Below the pieces are notes generated by a model. That model was given only the letters and a program-made list of their open reading frames with translations, was not told where the DNA came from and searched no databases. Positions 30,253 to 40,270 of a stretch of DNA of 64,000 nucleotides are shown here, in pieces. Source of the DNA: Chloroflexota bacterium (GTDB lineage Bacteria > Chloroflexota > Anaerolineae > Aggregatilineales > Phototrophicaceae); NCBI GenBank assembly GCA_028875245.1, contig JAPPEU010000057.1, positions 1 through 64,000 of the forward strand, read 5' to 3'. A program made the translations under genes and the position numbers. How positions within the stretch are numbered: position 1 is the stretch's first letter; every line of letters begins with the position of its first letter.

Positions 30253-31421
30253 ATGAAAAGGTACAAGATGTCACGCGTTTACATCGAAAGGCAATGGAAT
30301 TTGCCGACGAATCCCGAGTGGCCAAACTCTACGGAGATCTCGAAAAGTATCTGCATTACACGCGCCTCGCCCTCGAAAGAGAAGCCGCTGCCGCTGACAT
30401 GATGGTTGACGAGGACGTCGAGCCTACGCGCTCTGTCTTGCATCGCAGCGCCGCAACATTGGCATGGCGCTGCGAAGAATACGACCGGGCGAAACGCCTT
30501 ATCTATCGCGCTCTAGGCGGCAACCCCCCGACCGATATAGAGTATGAGTTGTATAACTTGCTCGGCAAGGTAAAATTTGAATTAGCTGGCATTGAACTTG
30601 GAAAGCACAAGGTTCAATTCGGCCTTCAAGGAAGGGAAGTCGGCTTTGGAACAGCGTCGGCAAGAGAGCTAAATTCTCGGATAATCGCTATTGAGGATTT
30701 GGTGCGGCAGACAATCAGATTCCGCAACCGTTCGGCGAAGTACAGGCCCAACGTAGTTGAGATGGCGGAAGGATATCGAATTTATCAAGGAGAAACAGAA
30801 GCCGCCAGTTTCATTGTACATCTCACATTGGGCAGACCGAGAGAATCAATGTTGCCGGGATTCGTCGATTTCGATCAGATTGTTTCTCCGTTAATTCAAA
30901 ATCTTGGCTTGCTCCAGGACGGACAAATTAGTGCACTAGAAGATCAGTTTGACGAGCCGGCAGACTACGCTAGTTTCATGAATGCCGCGAAGTCTCTCGC
31001 CCCCGACGGCGACAAGATTTCGTCCGTCAATTTGCAGGCAAGGATTGAAAATAAGATTGAACGCCTATTCTTTAAGCGGTCCAAAGCTGAATTACGTGAA
31101 ATTCCCTTGCCGGACATTGGTAAAGAGGAGGAGTTTCAGGCAACATATGAAAACATTGTCAGAAAGGGTGTCTTAAAGGTCGCTGACGATCGTGAAACGC
31201 CTATATGTGTGCTGATAACTGACAGCCGCAAAACATGGTATATTGAGGGACCCGAAGACATAATTGAAAAGATTGGGCGGTCATACTGGCGATCTGCCGT
31301 CGAAGTTGAAGGTATAGACACAAGCAAATCTCCAACGCGCAAAAGCATCCTAGTCGACGATGTGGCCAACATTAGAGAACTTCCATCAGGGCGGTACCTA
31401 ACCTCGTTCGCATTCCCATGA
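30249..31421 (+). CDS. Hypothetical protein, helical repeat-like N-terminus with ~270-aa uncharacterised C-terminus
   Basis: N-terminus AKLYGDLEKYLHYTRLALEREAAAADMM...EPTRSVLHRSAATLAWRCEEYDRAKRLIYRALGGNPP is TPR-like; AT-rich; overlaps dppB-like gene by ATGA. Confidence 0.75.
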   Translation: MNEKVQDVTRLHRKAMEFADESRVAKLYGDLEKYLHYTRLALEREAAAADMMVDEDVEPTRSVLHRSAATLAWRCEEYDRAKRLIYRALGGNPPTDIEYELYNLLGKVKFELAGIELGKHKVQFGLQGREVGFGTASARELNSRIIAIEDLVRQTIRFRNRSAKYRPNVVEMAEGYRIYQGETEAASFIVHLTLGRPRESMLPGFVDFDQIVSPLIQNLGLLQDGQISALEDQFDEPADYASFMNAAKSLAPDGDKISSVNLQARIENKIERLFFKRSKAELREIPLPDIGKEEEFQATYENIVRKGVLKVADDRETPICVLITDSRKTWYIEGPEDIIEKIGRSYWRSAVEVEGIDTSKSPTRKSILVDDVANIRELPSGRYLTSFAFP

Positions 31422-32431
31422 ACATCCGCTTCTACATCTTGCGGCGCATCGCCTTGCTCATCCCGACGCTGATCGGCTTGAGCATCTTGACATTCGCCAT
31501 CGCCCGCATCGTGCCTGGCGACCCGGTCGGTCTGGCGGCGGGTCCACAAGCCACCCAAGAAATCAAGGATGCCTTGCGGCGGGACTTGGGGCTGGATCAG
31601 CCCTTGCCGATACAATATATCAATTACATGGCGGGTCTCTTCCGCGGCGATTGGGGCGAGTCTCTGTACACGCGCCGCGCTGTCATCAGCGAGCTGCGCG
31701 CCTTTTGGCCGGCCACGCTCGAGTTGACGACCGCCGCCGTCGTCATCGCGACGCTGCTGGGCGTGCCAGCCGGCGTCATCTCGGCGATGTATCGCAATCG
31801 CCTGCCCGACCATGTCGCTCGCGTCCTGTCGCTCTTCTTCGTCAGCTTCCCCTCATTCTGGCTGGCCATGATTTTCCAGACCTGGTTCGGGCGCGATCTT
31901 GGGCTTTTCCCCATCAGCAAGCGCCTGCCTGTGCTGGTCGCTCCGCCCGCGTCGACCACGGGCTTATTTCTCGTCGACAGTCTGATTCAACTCGACTTTG
32001 ACACTTTCTTGGTATCGCTAAGGCACATATTCGTTCCCGCGCTTGTGCTCTCATTCGGCGCCTTCGCCAGCATCACGCGCATCACCCGCGCCAGCATGGT
32101 CGAGGCGCTCGAGAAAGATTTTGTGCGGATGGAGCGCGCCATCGGCATCCCCTACCGCGTCATCATCTTCAAATACGTTTTGCGCAACGCACTTATCGCC
32201 ACGATCACGGTGATATCGCTGAATTTCGGCTGGCTAATGGCGGGCGCCGTCTTGATCGAGACGATATTCGATTGGCCCGGGCTGGGCTTATACGCGGTTA
32301 AAGCATCCTTAAGTCTCGATTTTCAACCGATCATGGGCATCGCCATTTTGTACGGCATCGTCTTCAGCCTGGTCAATATCCTGACCGATATCGTCTACGG
32401 CATTCTGGATCCGAGGATTCGTTATGGCTGA
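31418..32431 (+). CDS. Oligopeptide ABC transporter permease (DppB-like)
   Basis: MNIRFYILRRIALLIPTLIGLSILTFAIARIVPGDP; EKDFVRMERAIGIPYRVIIFKYVLRNAL. Confidence 0.93.
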   Translation: MNIRFYILRRIALLIPTLIGLSILTFAIARIVPGDPVGLAAGPQATQEIKDALRRDLGLDQPLPIQYINYMAGLFRGDWGESLYTRRAVISELRAFWPATLELTTAAVVIATLLGVPAGVISAMYRNRLPDHVARVLSLFFVSFPSFWLAMIFQTWFGRDLGLFPISKRLPVLVAPPASTTGLFLVDSLIQLDFDTFLVSLRHIFVPALVLSFGAFASITRITRASMVEALEKDFVRMERAIGIPYRVIIFKYVLRNALIATITVISLNFGWLMAGAVLIETIFDWPGLGLYAVKASLSLDFQPIMGIAILYGIVFSLVNILTDIVYGILDPRIRYG

Positions 32432-33437
32432 CGGGCAACCCCCCTCTAAATCTCCCCCCAATGCATTAGGGGGAGACTTTCAGTCCGCGCCTGATTCGCG
32501 AATTGACGCGAGCCATGCTCCCCTCCCTAATGCTTTGGGAAGGGGCCGGGGGAGGGGTAGAAAAGCGAAGTCCGCCCGCTCCGCCCGCTGGGAGAATATC
32601 GCCCGCGGTCTCTATCGCTTCCGCTCCAACCGGCTTTCCATGGTCGGGCTTACCATGCTGATCTTCATCTTGTTGGTAGCGATCTTCGCGCCGTTCATCG
32701 CTCCTTATCCTGAAGACGCCGCCGGCAAAACGCGCGTGATGGCCCGCTTGCAGCCGCCGAGCGAAGACTTCGCATTTGGCACGGACAAAGTGGGCCGCGA
32801 TATTTTCAGCCGTGTGATCATGGGCACGGGCCTCGCCCTGCAGGTCGGCAGCATTATCATCTTGCTGGCGACGACAATCGGCGTCACCATCGGCGCGATA
32901 TCCGGTTATGCCGGCGGCTGGCTGGACGATATTCTGATGCGCATCACCGATGTCTTTCTGACTGTGCCGGCGCTGGTCCTGGCGATCGCCATTTCGGCCG
33001 CCCTGGGCAAAGGCATCGTCAACGCGATGATCGGCATTTCCCTGGTCTGGTGGCCTGGTTTCGCCCGCTTGACACGCAGCCTGGTGCTGTCCTTGCGCGA
33101 GGAACCATTTGTCGAAGCGGCATACGGCATCGGCGCAGGACACCCGCGCATCATCTTCCGGCACATCCTGCCGAATGCCGTATCGCCGATCATCATCAAG
33201 ATGACGACTGATTTCGGCTTCGCAGTGCTGACCGCGGCCGCCCTCGGTTTCATCGGCTTGGGCGCGCAGCCGCCGACGCCGGAATGGGGCGCCATGATCA
33301 ACGACGGCCGGCGCTTCTTCCCCGACGAATGGTGGATCGCCACCTTTCCCGGCGTTGCCATCTGGTTGATGGTCTTCAGCTGGAACCTGATCGGCGACGG
33401 CCTGCGCGATGTGCTCGACCCGCGCTCGCGGCGATGA
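32424..33437 (+). CDS. Oligopeptide ABC transporter permease (DppC-like) with repeat-derived N-terminal extension
   Basis: FRSNRLSMVGLTMLIFILLVAIFAPFIAPYPED; EPFVEAAYGIGAGHPRIIFRHILPN; first ~47 residues overlap family D repeats. Confidence 0.9.
   Translation: MADGQPPSKSPPNALGGDFQSAPDSRIDASHAPLPNALGRGRGRGRKAKSARSARWENIARGLYRFRSNRLSMVGLTMLIFILLVAIFAPFIAPYPEDAAGKTRVMARLQPPSEDFAFGTDKVGRDIFSRVIMGTGLALQVGSIIILLATTIGVTIGAISGYAGGWLDDILMRITDVFLTVPALVLAIAISAALGKGIVNAMIGISLVWWPGFARLTRSLVLSLREEPFVEAAYGIGAGHPRIIFRHILPNAVSPIIIKMTTDFGFAVLTAAALGFIGLGAQPPTPEWGAMINDGRRFFPDEWWIATFPGVAIWLMVFSWNLIGDGLRDVLDPRSRR
32439..32565. repeat. Two family D palindromic repeat units inside a CDS
   Basis: ccccccctctaaatctccccccaatgcattagggggagactt and ccctccctaatgctttgggaaggggccgggggaggggt. 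Confidence 0.65.
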
Positions 33438-33444
33438 TGGCGCG

Positions 33445-34470
33445 ATGACCGACCTGCTCAACATAGACGACTTGCATCTCGAATTCCACACCTATGACGG
33501 CGTGGCGAAAGTGCTGGCCGGCGTCAACCTGACGATGCGGCGCGGCGATGTGCTCGGCCTGGTGGGCGAGACCGGCTGCGGCAAATCGATGACTGCGCTG
33601 TCCGTTCCCCGATTGATACCGATGCCGCCGGGAGTTATCACCGCCGGACGCGTGACCTTCAATGGCGAGGATATCCTTAGCAAGAGCGAAAGCGAGATGG
33701 AGGCCTTCCGCGCCCGCCATGTCGGCATGATTTTTCAGGACCCGGTGACGAACCTCAATCCGCTCTTTACCATCCGCGAGCAATTGGTCGATGCGGTGCT
33801 CTATCAGCAGGCGCAGGGGAAGAAAGTGCCCGGGCGCTGGCGCGGTTTCAGCCCATCGGTGAGGCAGCTGCGGAAGGACGCGCATGAACGCGCCGTCGAG
33901 TTGATGCGCCTGACCGGCATCCCCGATGGCGACAAGCGGATCTACGATTATCCGCATCAGTTCAGCGGCGGCATGCGGCAGCGCGTGCTGATCGCGATGG
34001 CCCTCGCCGGCGACCCGGACCTGCTGATCGCTGATGAGCCGACAACGGCGCTCGATGTCACGATTCAGGCGCAGATTCTGCGCTTGATTCGCTCGCTGGT
34101 GGCGCAATTGGGCTTGACCGTCCTGCTCATCACGCACAATCTCGGCGTCGTGGCGCGCAGCTGCGAGCGGGTCGCTGTCATGTACGCCGGCCGCGTCATT
34201 GAAGAATCGCCGGTGCGCGAATTGTTCCGCAACCCGAAACATCCTTACACGCGCGGCTTGATTGCGGCGGTGCCACAGAAGGATGTGGGGCGCGGCGGTC
34301 TGGAAGGTATTCCTGGCATGATTCCCAACTTGATCAACCCGCCATCTGGCTGCCGTTTTCACCCGCGCTGCGAACAGGCGATGGATCGCTGCCGGACGAG
34401 CGTTCCACCGGCGATTGATGTTGGCGCCGGGCATAACGCTGCATGTTTCCTCTACCCGGAGGATGCATGA
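33445..34470 (+). CDS. Oligopeptide ABC transporter ATP-binding protein (DppD-like)
   Basis: [40 protein letters not shown]-terminal oligopeptide extension [14 protein letters not shown]. Confidence 0.93.
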   Translation: MTDLLNIDDLHLEFHTYDGVAKVLAGVNLTMRRGDVLGLVGETGCGKSMTALSVPRLIPMPPGVITAGRVTFNGEDILSKSESEMEAFRARHVGMIFQDPVTNLNPLFTIREQLVDAVLYQQAQGKKVPGRWRGFSPSVRQLRKDAHERAVELMRLTGIPDGDKRIYDYPHQFSGGMRQRVLIAMALAGDPDLLIADEPTTALDVTIQAQILRLIRSLVAQLGLTVLLITHNLGVVARSCERVAVMYAGRVIEESPVRELFRNPKHPYTRGLIAAVPQKDVGRGGLEGIPGMIPNLINPPSGCRFHPRCEQAMDRCRTSVPPAIDVGAGHNAACFLYPEDA

Positions 34471-35462
34471 GTCATTTGCTGGAAGTCAAAGATCTGCGCA
34501 AGTTTTTTCCCGTGCACGGCGGGCTCTTCAATCGAAAAACGACGGATTTCCGCGCCGTTGACGGCGTCAGTTTTGTTTTGCAAGAGGGCAAGACGCTGGG
34601 GCTGGTGGGCGAATCCGGCTCGGGCAAAACGACCATCGGCAAGTGCATCCTGCGCTTGATGGAACCCAGCGCCGGGCGGATCCTCTACGCCGGGGCGGAT
34701 ATCACGCATCTGAAACAGCGTGACTTGCGCCGCCTGCGCAGCGAGATTCAGATGATCTATCAGGCGCCGGCCGCTTCGCTCAATGGGCGCATGACCGTCG
34801 GCCAAATCATCGGTGAGCCGCTTTGGATCCACGAGAGCCTCAAAGGCGACCCGGCGCGCGACCGCGTCCTTGAGTTGATGAATGTCGTCGGCCTCAAAGA
34901 AGAGCACTACTATCGCTATCCGCATGAATTCAGCGGCGGGCAGCAGCAGCGCATCGGCATCGCGCGCGCGTTGGCGGTGCAGCCCCGGCTGATCGTGCTT
35001 GATGAGCCGACCTCGGCGCTGGATGTCTCGGTGCAGGCGCAAATCCTCAATCTCCTGCAAGACCTGCAGGATCAATTCGATCTGACTTATCTTTTCATCT
35101 CGCATGATCTTGGCGTCGTGCGCTATATGTGCGATGAAGTAGCGCTGCTTTATCTGGGCAAGCTCGTCGAGGTCGCGGCTACCGAGGTCATCTTTGAAAG
35201 CCCGAAGCATCCGTACACGCAGGCGCTGATCTCCGCCATTCCCGAGCCGGATCCTGATTCGCAGCGGGAAGAAATCATTCTGCATGGGGAGCTGTCGTCT
35301 ACCATTTCCCCCCTGACGCTTGCGGGGAGCGGCTGCCCGTTCGCGCCGCGCTGCCATGCCGAGAAACTGACGCAATGCGAGACGGTTCCCCCGCCGCTGC
35401 TGGAGGTAGAGCGCGCGCATCAGGTCGCCTGTCATTTGCATCCCCAACTGGACAGCGCCTGA
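34467..35462 (+). CDS. Oligopeptide ABC transporter ATP-binding protein (DppF-like)
   Basis: GESGSGKTTIGKCILRL, FSGGQQQRIGIARAL, LDEPTSALDVSVQAQILNLL. Confidence 0.93.
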   Translation: MSHLLEVKDLRKFFPVHGGLFNRKTTDFRAVDGVSFVLQEGKTLGLVGESGSGKTTIGKCILRLMEPSAGRILYAGADITHLKQRDLRRLRSEIQMIYQAPAASLNGRMTVGQIIGEPLWIHESLKGDPARDRVLELMNVVGLKEEHYYRYPHEFSGGQQQRIGIARALAVQPRLIVLDEPTSALDVSVQAQILNLLQDLQDQFDLTYLFISHDLGVVRYMCDEVALLYLGKLVEVAATEVIFESPKHPYTQALISAIPEPDPDSQREEIILHGELSSTISPLTLAGSGCPFAPRCHAEKLTQCETVPPPLLEVERAHQVACHLHPQLDSA

Positions 35463-36562
35463 TGCTGCGCGAAGTGACCTTGGACGATATCCGCCCCATC
35501 GCCATCGGCGCCGGCATTCTGGGCACGGGCGGCGGCGGCAATCCATACCTCGGCGGCTTGCACCTGGCCGCGGTCATTCGGGAGCGGGGTCCGCAAACTG
35601 TGGTCGATCCATTCGCGCTGGCGGATGATGCCCTGGTCTGCGTCGCCGGCAGCATCGGCGCGCCAACAGTCAGCATCGAGAAGTTGCCCGAAGGCACGGA
35701 GATGTCGCGGGCCCTGCGCCTGCTTGAAGAACATATCGGCCGCCGCTTTGACGCGGTCGCCATTGCCGAAATCGGCGGCGCCAACTCGATGCAGCCCCTA
35801 ATCGCTGGCTTGCAGGCGGGCATACCCACCATCGACAGCGACAGCATGGGGCGCGCCTTTCCCGAGATTCAGATGTCATCTTATCTCTTCGGCAGCGACG
35901 CGACCGTTGCGCCTTACGCCATGGTGGACGCGGCCGATAAGGCAGCCGTCGTGCCATCCGCGGCGAGCGATCTCTGGGGCGAGCGGATCGCCCGCAACAT
36001 CGCCGTCAGTATGGGGGCGCGCGCTGGCCTGGTCGCTTGCAGGATGAGCGGCGCTCAGTTGAAACAGTCGGGCGTCCACTATACGCTGTCGCTGGCGCAT
36101 CACCTGGGCAGGCGAGTCATGGCGGCGCAGGAGCGGAAATCGGATGTGCCGCAGGTGGTGGCCGATGTCCTGGACGGGCGCGTCATCTTCCGCGGCAAGA
36201 TCTCCGATGTCAACCGGCGCACCACCAAAGGCTTCGCCCGCGGCTGGGTGCGGATTGATCGCTTTAACAACGACGACCGACTGGAGATCGAGTTTCAAAA
36301 TGAACTGCTGATCGCGCGGATCAACGGCGAGGTGGTCGTCACAACGCCCGATCTCATCTGCATCGTCACGGAAGAGGAGGGCGAGCCAGTGACGACCGAG
36401 ATGCTGCGTTATGGCACACGAGTCGCGGTGATCGCGGTGCCGGCGCCGGCGCAGCTCAAGAGCGAAGTCGCGCTGGAAGTGGTGGGTCCGCGCGCCTTCG
36501 GCTATGATGTCGAATTCACTCCGTTGCCGGGCGGGGTGATCGGGCGGCCGGAGGCTAGCTGA
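35462..36562 (+). CDS. DUF917-family protein (copy 1)
   Basis: IAIGAGILGTGGGGNPYLGGL; DSDSMGRAFPEIQM; LEIEFQNELLIAR; TTEMLRYGTRVAVIAVPAP; start overlaps upstream TGA. Confidence 0.88.
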   Translation: MLREVTLDDIRPIAIGAGILGTGGGGNPYLGGLHLAAVIRERGPQTVVDPFALADDALVCVAGSIGAPTVSIEKLPEGTEMSRALRLLEEHIGRRFDAVAIAEIGGANSMQPLIAGLQAGIPTIDSDSMGRAFPEIQMSSYLFGSDATVAPYAMVDAADKAAVVPSAASDLWGERIARNIAVSMGARAGLVACRMSGAQLKQSGVHYTLSLAHHLGRRVMAAQERKSDVPQVVADVLDGRVIFRGKISDVNRRTTKGFARGWVRIDRFNNDDRLEIEFQNELLIARINGEVVVTTPDLICIVTEEEGEPVTTEMLRYGTRVAVIAVPAPAQLKSEVALEVVGPRAFGYDVEFTPLPGGVIGRPEAS

Positions 36563-36615
36563 TATCGAACATATTTGCTATCCTAGTTCGGTAGACAATC
36601 TCGGAGATTGGGAAT

Positions 36616-37629
36616 ATGGCGACCGATAATCATATATTGCTCTATGAGACGGCGGATGGGGAAACGCGCCTCGAAGTGCAATACCGAGACGAAAGCGTTT
36701 GGCTCAGCCAACGAGATATGTCTATTCTTTTTCAGAAGGCGATACCTACTATCATAGAACATATTAGAAACGTTTATGCAGAGCGAGAACTTGAGCAAGA
36801 GTCAACTACTCGGAAATTCCGAGTAGTTCAAATTGAAGGCGGTCGCAGGGTTTCGCGTGAAGTGTCACATTACAATCTCGACATGATAATTTCGGTCGGT
36901 TATCGGGTAAATTCTTATCGCGGCACACAGTTTCGGATATGGGCTACGAGGCAATTGCGCGAATTCATCGTCAAGGGCTTCGTCATGGACGATGACCGCC
37001 TGGCGCATGGCGGCTCGAATTACTTTGAGGAACTGGAGCAGCGGATACGCAATATCCGCAGTTCAGAATATAACTTCTATCGCAAAGTTCTCGATGTCTT
37101 CGCCACCAGCATTGATTATCAGTCAAGCAACGCGGTGGCGAAAAAGTTCTTTGGTACGGTGCAGAACAAATTCCATTATGCGATTCACGGGCATACCGCC
37201 GCCGAACTGATTCTGGAACGCGTCGGCCGCGACAAGCTCAATATGGGATTGACTACATGGAAGCGCGACACAATGACCGTGCAAGACGCTTTCGTCGCCA
37301 AGAATTATCTAGAAGCCATTGAATTGACGCGGCTGAATCTACTCGTGGAGCAATTCTTGTCATTTGCGGAATTGCAAGTTGTCGATCAGAGGCCGATGTA
37401 TATGGCGGACTGGGTAAAGAAGCTTGACCAATTCATAGGCGAACTAAATGAAATGCCGTTGCTACAGAATGCTGGTAAAGTCTCGCGGGACGCTATGAAG
37501 GCGCGTGTCCGAAAAGAGTATGAAGCCTATCGCGAGCGACTTATGCTGGAAGAGAAGCTTTCCGAAGAAGAATTCGCCCGCCGTCTGCAAGACGCGGGAG
37601 ACAAGATGCTGCCGCCGGGCGATACGTAG
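36616..37629 (+). CDS. RhuM-family protein
   Basis: LEVQYRDESVWLSQRDMSILFQ...EGGRRVSREVSHYNLDMIISVGYRVNSYRGTQFRIWATRQLREFIVKGFVMDDDRL. Confidence 0.9.
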   Translation: MATDNHILLYETADGETRLEVQYRDESVWLSQRDMSILFQKAIPTIIEHIRNVYAERELEQESTTRKFRVVQIEGGRRVSREVSHYNLDMIISVGYRVNSYRGTQFRIWATRQLREFIVKGFVMDDDRLAHGGSNYFEELEQRIRNIRSSEYNFYRKVLDVFATSIDYQSSNAVAKKFFGTVQNKFHYAIHGHTAAELILERVGRDKLNMGLTTWKRDTMTVQDAFVAKNYLEAIELTRLNLLVEQFLSFAELQVVDQRPMYMADWVKKLDQFIGELNEMPLLQNAGKVSRDAMKARVRKEYEAYRERLMLEEKLSEEEFARRLQDAGDKMLPPGDT

Positions 37630-37728
37630 AAGTAGATAGTGAGATAACCCAAGCCAACGTCGCCAGTGATGCGGTCGGGGGCTTGCGGATAGCCGGTTCG
37701 ACATTTGAGTTTGTAGGGAGGCAGAATT

Positions 37729-38217
37729 ATGAAACGGCTGTTTTGCTTCATTGCGGCGGCGCTATTCGTCTCGCTGTCGATATCGCTTCAAGCGGAGGCC
37801 GCCTGCGACGCCGCCAGGCTGAAGGAAGATATTCAAGCGCGGCTGGAATTGCTTGACGAAGAGCCGGTGCGGGCCATCGCCGAGATTATTGATTTGGCTC
37901 TGGGCGGATTGCATGACTGCTCGGACGAGCCCCATACCTATGAAGGCTTTGAAGGCGCGCAGCCGGTCTTGGGTCCCGTGCCTGTATCCGAAGGCCTGCA
38001 TATTATTACGATGACCACCGAGGGCAGCGCCAGAATCGACGGCGTCGCGTTAGAGGGATGCGGCAAAGAATTGGACGGCCTCATTCACAATATCTCCGCC
38101 GGGCAAGGCATTCGCGGGGCGGCGAATCTCGTCGCGGTGGAAAGCGACTGCATATTTTATCTCGAGCTCAGCAAGATTACGGCGCCCTGGACGCTGACGA
38201 TCGCGAAAGCGCCATGA
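37729..38217 (+). CDS. Hypothetical secreted protein
   Basis: Signal peptide MKRLFCFIAAALFVSLSISLQAEA; overlaps methyltransferase start by ATGA. Confidence 0.75.
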   Translation: MKRLFCFIAAALFVSLSISLQAEAACDAARLKEDIQARLELLDEEPVRAIAEIIDLALGGLHDCSDEPHTYEGFEGAQPVLGPVPVSEGLHIITMTTEGSARIDGVALEGCGKELDGLIHNISAGQGIRGAANLVAVESDCIFYLELSKITAPWTLTIAKAP

Positions 38218-39635
38218 CCGAAGCCAACTTCGCCAGCGGCACAGTCTGGACGGGCGACAACCTGCCCGTCATGCGCGGCATCAACAGCGGCTGCGTCGAC
38301 CTCATCTACCTCGACCCGCCCTTCAATTCCAACGAAGATTACGCCGCGCCCATCGGCAGTCAAGCGGCCGGCGCCGCCTTCAAAGACACCTGGGCGCTCT
38401 CTGATATCGACGTCTACGAACATGGCGAACTGGCGGAGCGCAGCCCAGCCGCCTATGCCGTCATCGACGCCGCGCGGCAGACGCACGGTAAAAACATGAT
38501 GAGCTATCTGATTATGATGGCGGTGCGTCTGATCGAGATGCGGCGCATATTAAAAGCGACTGGCTCGATTTATCTGCATTGCGATGACACGGCGAGCCAT
38601 TATCTCAAACTGCTACTGGATGCGATCTTTGAACGGGACAACTTTCGAAACGAGATTATCTGGAAGCGGACTAGCTCTCACAACGACCCAAACAGGTATG
38701 GTCGCATTAATGACACGATCCTGTACTACGCTAAGTCAAGCGAAATCACATGGAATACTCAGTACACACCATATTCTGAGGAGTATCTTAATCAATTCTA
38801 CAGGCATCAAGATGAACGCGGGCGATACAGAATATCTGACTTAACCGGCCCAAGGATTAGCTCTGGAGATTCAGGTTCCACCTGGCGTGGTTTCAATCCG
38901 TCGAGCAGAGGCCGTTCCTGGAGTGTGCCAAAGAAGATTGTGGAGGAGCTAGCCGGCAAGGAAGCTCTCAAATGGAGCGTAAGCGACCGGCTCGATTTAC
39001 TAGACTCGCATGGATATATTCATTGGCCGCCAACTGCCAATGTGCCGGGATTCAAACGATATCTCCACACTATGCCTGGTGTGCCACTTCAAAGTAATTG
39101 GTCAGACATAAAACCCATAGGCGCGCGCGCTAAAGAACGTGTAGGCTACCCCACGCAGAAACCGATCGCCTTGCTCGACCGCATCATCGAAGCCAGCAGC
39201 AACGAAGGCGACCTCGTCTTCGACCCCTTCTGCGGCTGCGCGACGACGCTGGTCGCGGCTGACCGGCTCAACCGACAATGGGCCGGCATTGACCTGTCGC
39301 CCCTGGCGGTCAAGCTGGTCGACCGGCGCATCCGCGACGACCGCGGCGCGCTCTGGGGCGGCGCTATCGTATTGGACAAGCCGCCGCTGCGCAGTGACTT
39401 CGGGGCGCTGCCCAATTATCGCACGCACCGCCACCGCCTCTATGGCGAGCAGGAGGGCGTCTGCGCCGGCTGCGATACGCATTTCCCCTTCAAGGTCATG
39501 GAAGTCGATCATATCTTGCCGCGCAGCAAAGGCGGCAGCGATCATTACGAGAATTTGCAACTGCTCTGTACGCACTGCAATAAGAGCAAAGGCAGCAAGA
39601 CTATGGCGGAATGGCGAGCCGCGCAAGCCGGCTAG
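38214..39635 (+). CDS. Site-specific DNA methyltransferase (N4/N6) fused to C-terminal HNH endonuclease domain
   Basis: YLDPPFNSNEDY (motif IV) before FDPFCGCATT (motif I), beta-class order; C-terminus CAGCDTHFPFKVMEVDHILPRSKGGSDHYENLQLLCTHCNKSKGSK (HNH). Confidence 0.92.
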   Translation: MTEANFASGTVWTGDNLPVMRGINSGCVDLIYLDPPFNSNEDYAAPIGSQAAGAAFKDTWALSDIDVYEHGELAERSPAAYAVIDAARQTHGKNMMSYLIMMAVRLIEMRRILKATGSIYLHCDDTASHYLKLLLDAIFERDNFRNEIIWKRTSSHNDPNRYGRINDTILYYAKSSEITWNTQYTPYSEEYLNQFYRHQDERGRYRISDLTGPRISSGDSGSTWRGFNPSSRGRSWSVPKKIVEELAGKEALKWSVSDRLDLLDSHGYIHWPPTANVPGFKRYLHTMPGVPLQSNWSDIKPIGARAKERVGYPTQKPIALLDRIIEASSNEGDLVFDPFCGCATTLVAADRLNRQWAGIDLSPLAVKLVDRRIRDDRGALWGGAIVLDKPPLRSDFGALPNYRTHRHRLYGEQEGVCAGCDTHFPFKVMEVDHILPRSKGGSDHYENLQLLCTHCNKSKGSKTMAEWRAAQAG

Positions 39636-39681
39636 ACATTGTGGTATAGTCAAACAAACTGGGATTGTCCGCGAGGTCAAG

Positions 39682-40248
39682 ATGGAAATCCAGCAGCGTC
39701 TCTACGATATTGACGATCTGTGGCGCATGGTCTGCGAGGCGGACGATGACAAGCGCTATGAGCTTATCGAGGGAGAGATTATTGAGATGGCGCCTGTGGG
39801 AGAAGCGCATGGTTTCTTGGCAGGTAAAATATTCCACTATTTTCTGCTCAACGACCCGTTACAGCGGGAGGGTATCCCATCCGTCGAGACTGGATTCTAT
39901 ACCCTTGCCGACCGAAGCACCTTGCTCTCGCCCGATGTCGCCTTTCGCTGTATCTCCACGGCAACCGCAAGCCCACAGAAACGTTGGGTATCCAAAATGC
40001 CAGACATAGCTGTCGAAATCAAGTCGCCCAACGATAGCCTGCCCCAACTCCGCCGCAAAGCCGATATCTACTTGCGGCATGGCGCGCGACTGGTCTGGAT
40101 CGTGCTGCCCGATACAGAAAGCGTGGAAGTCCACCGGCTGGGCGCGGACGGCGAGAAGCAGCGCGAAGTCATCGGCATCAAGGGACAGCTTTCCGGCGAG
40201 GACGTCTTGCCTGGCTTCACATTGCCGCTGACGAAGCTCTTCGCCTGA
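39682..40248 (+). CDS. Uma2-family (DUF820, PD-(D/E)XK-like) protein, copy 1
   Basis: RYELIEGEIIEMAPVGEAH; LSPDVAF; MPDIAVEIKSPNDSLPQLRRKADIYLRHGARLVWIVLPD. Confidence 0.9.
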   Translation: MEIQQRLYDIDDLWRMVCEADDDKRYELIEGEIIEMAPVGEAHGFLAGKIFHYFLLNDPLQREGIPSVETGFYTLADRSTLLSPDVAFRCISTATASPQKRWVSKMPDIAVEIKSPNDSLPQLRRKADIYLRHGARLVWIVLPDTESVEVHRLGADGEKQREVIGIKGQLSGEDVLPGFTLPLTKLFA

Positions 40249-40270
40249 GTAGAAAAGGAGCGAGCTCAAG

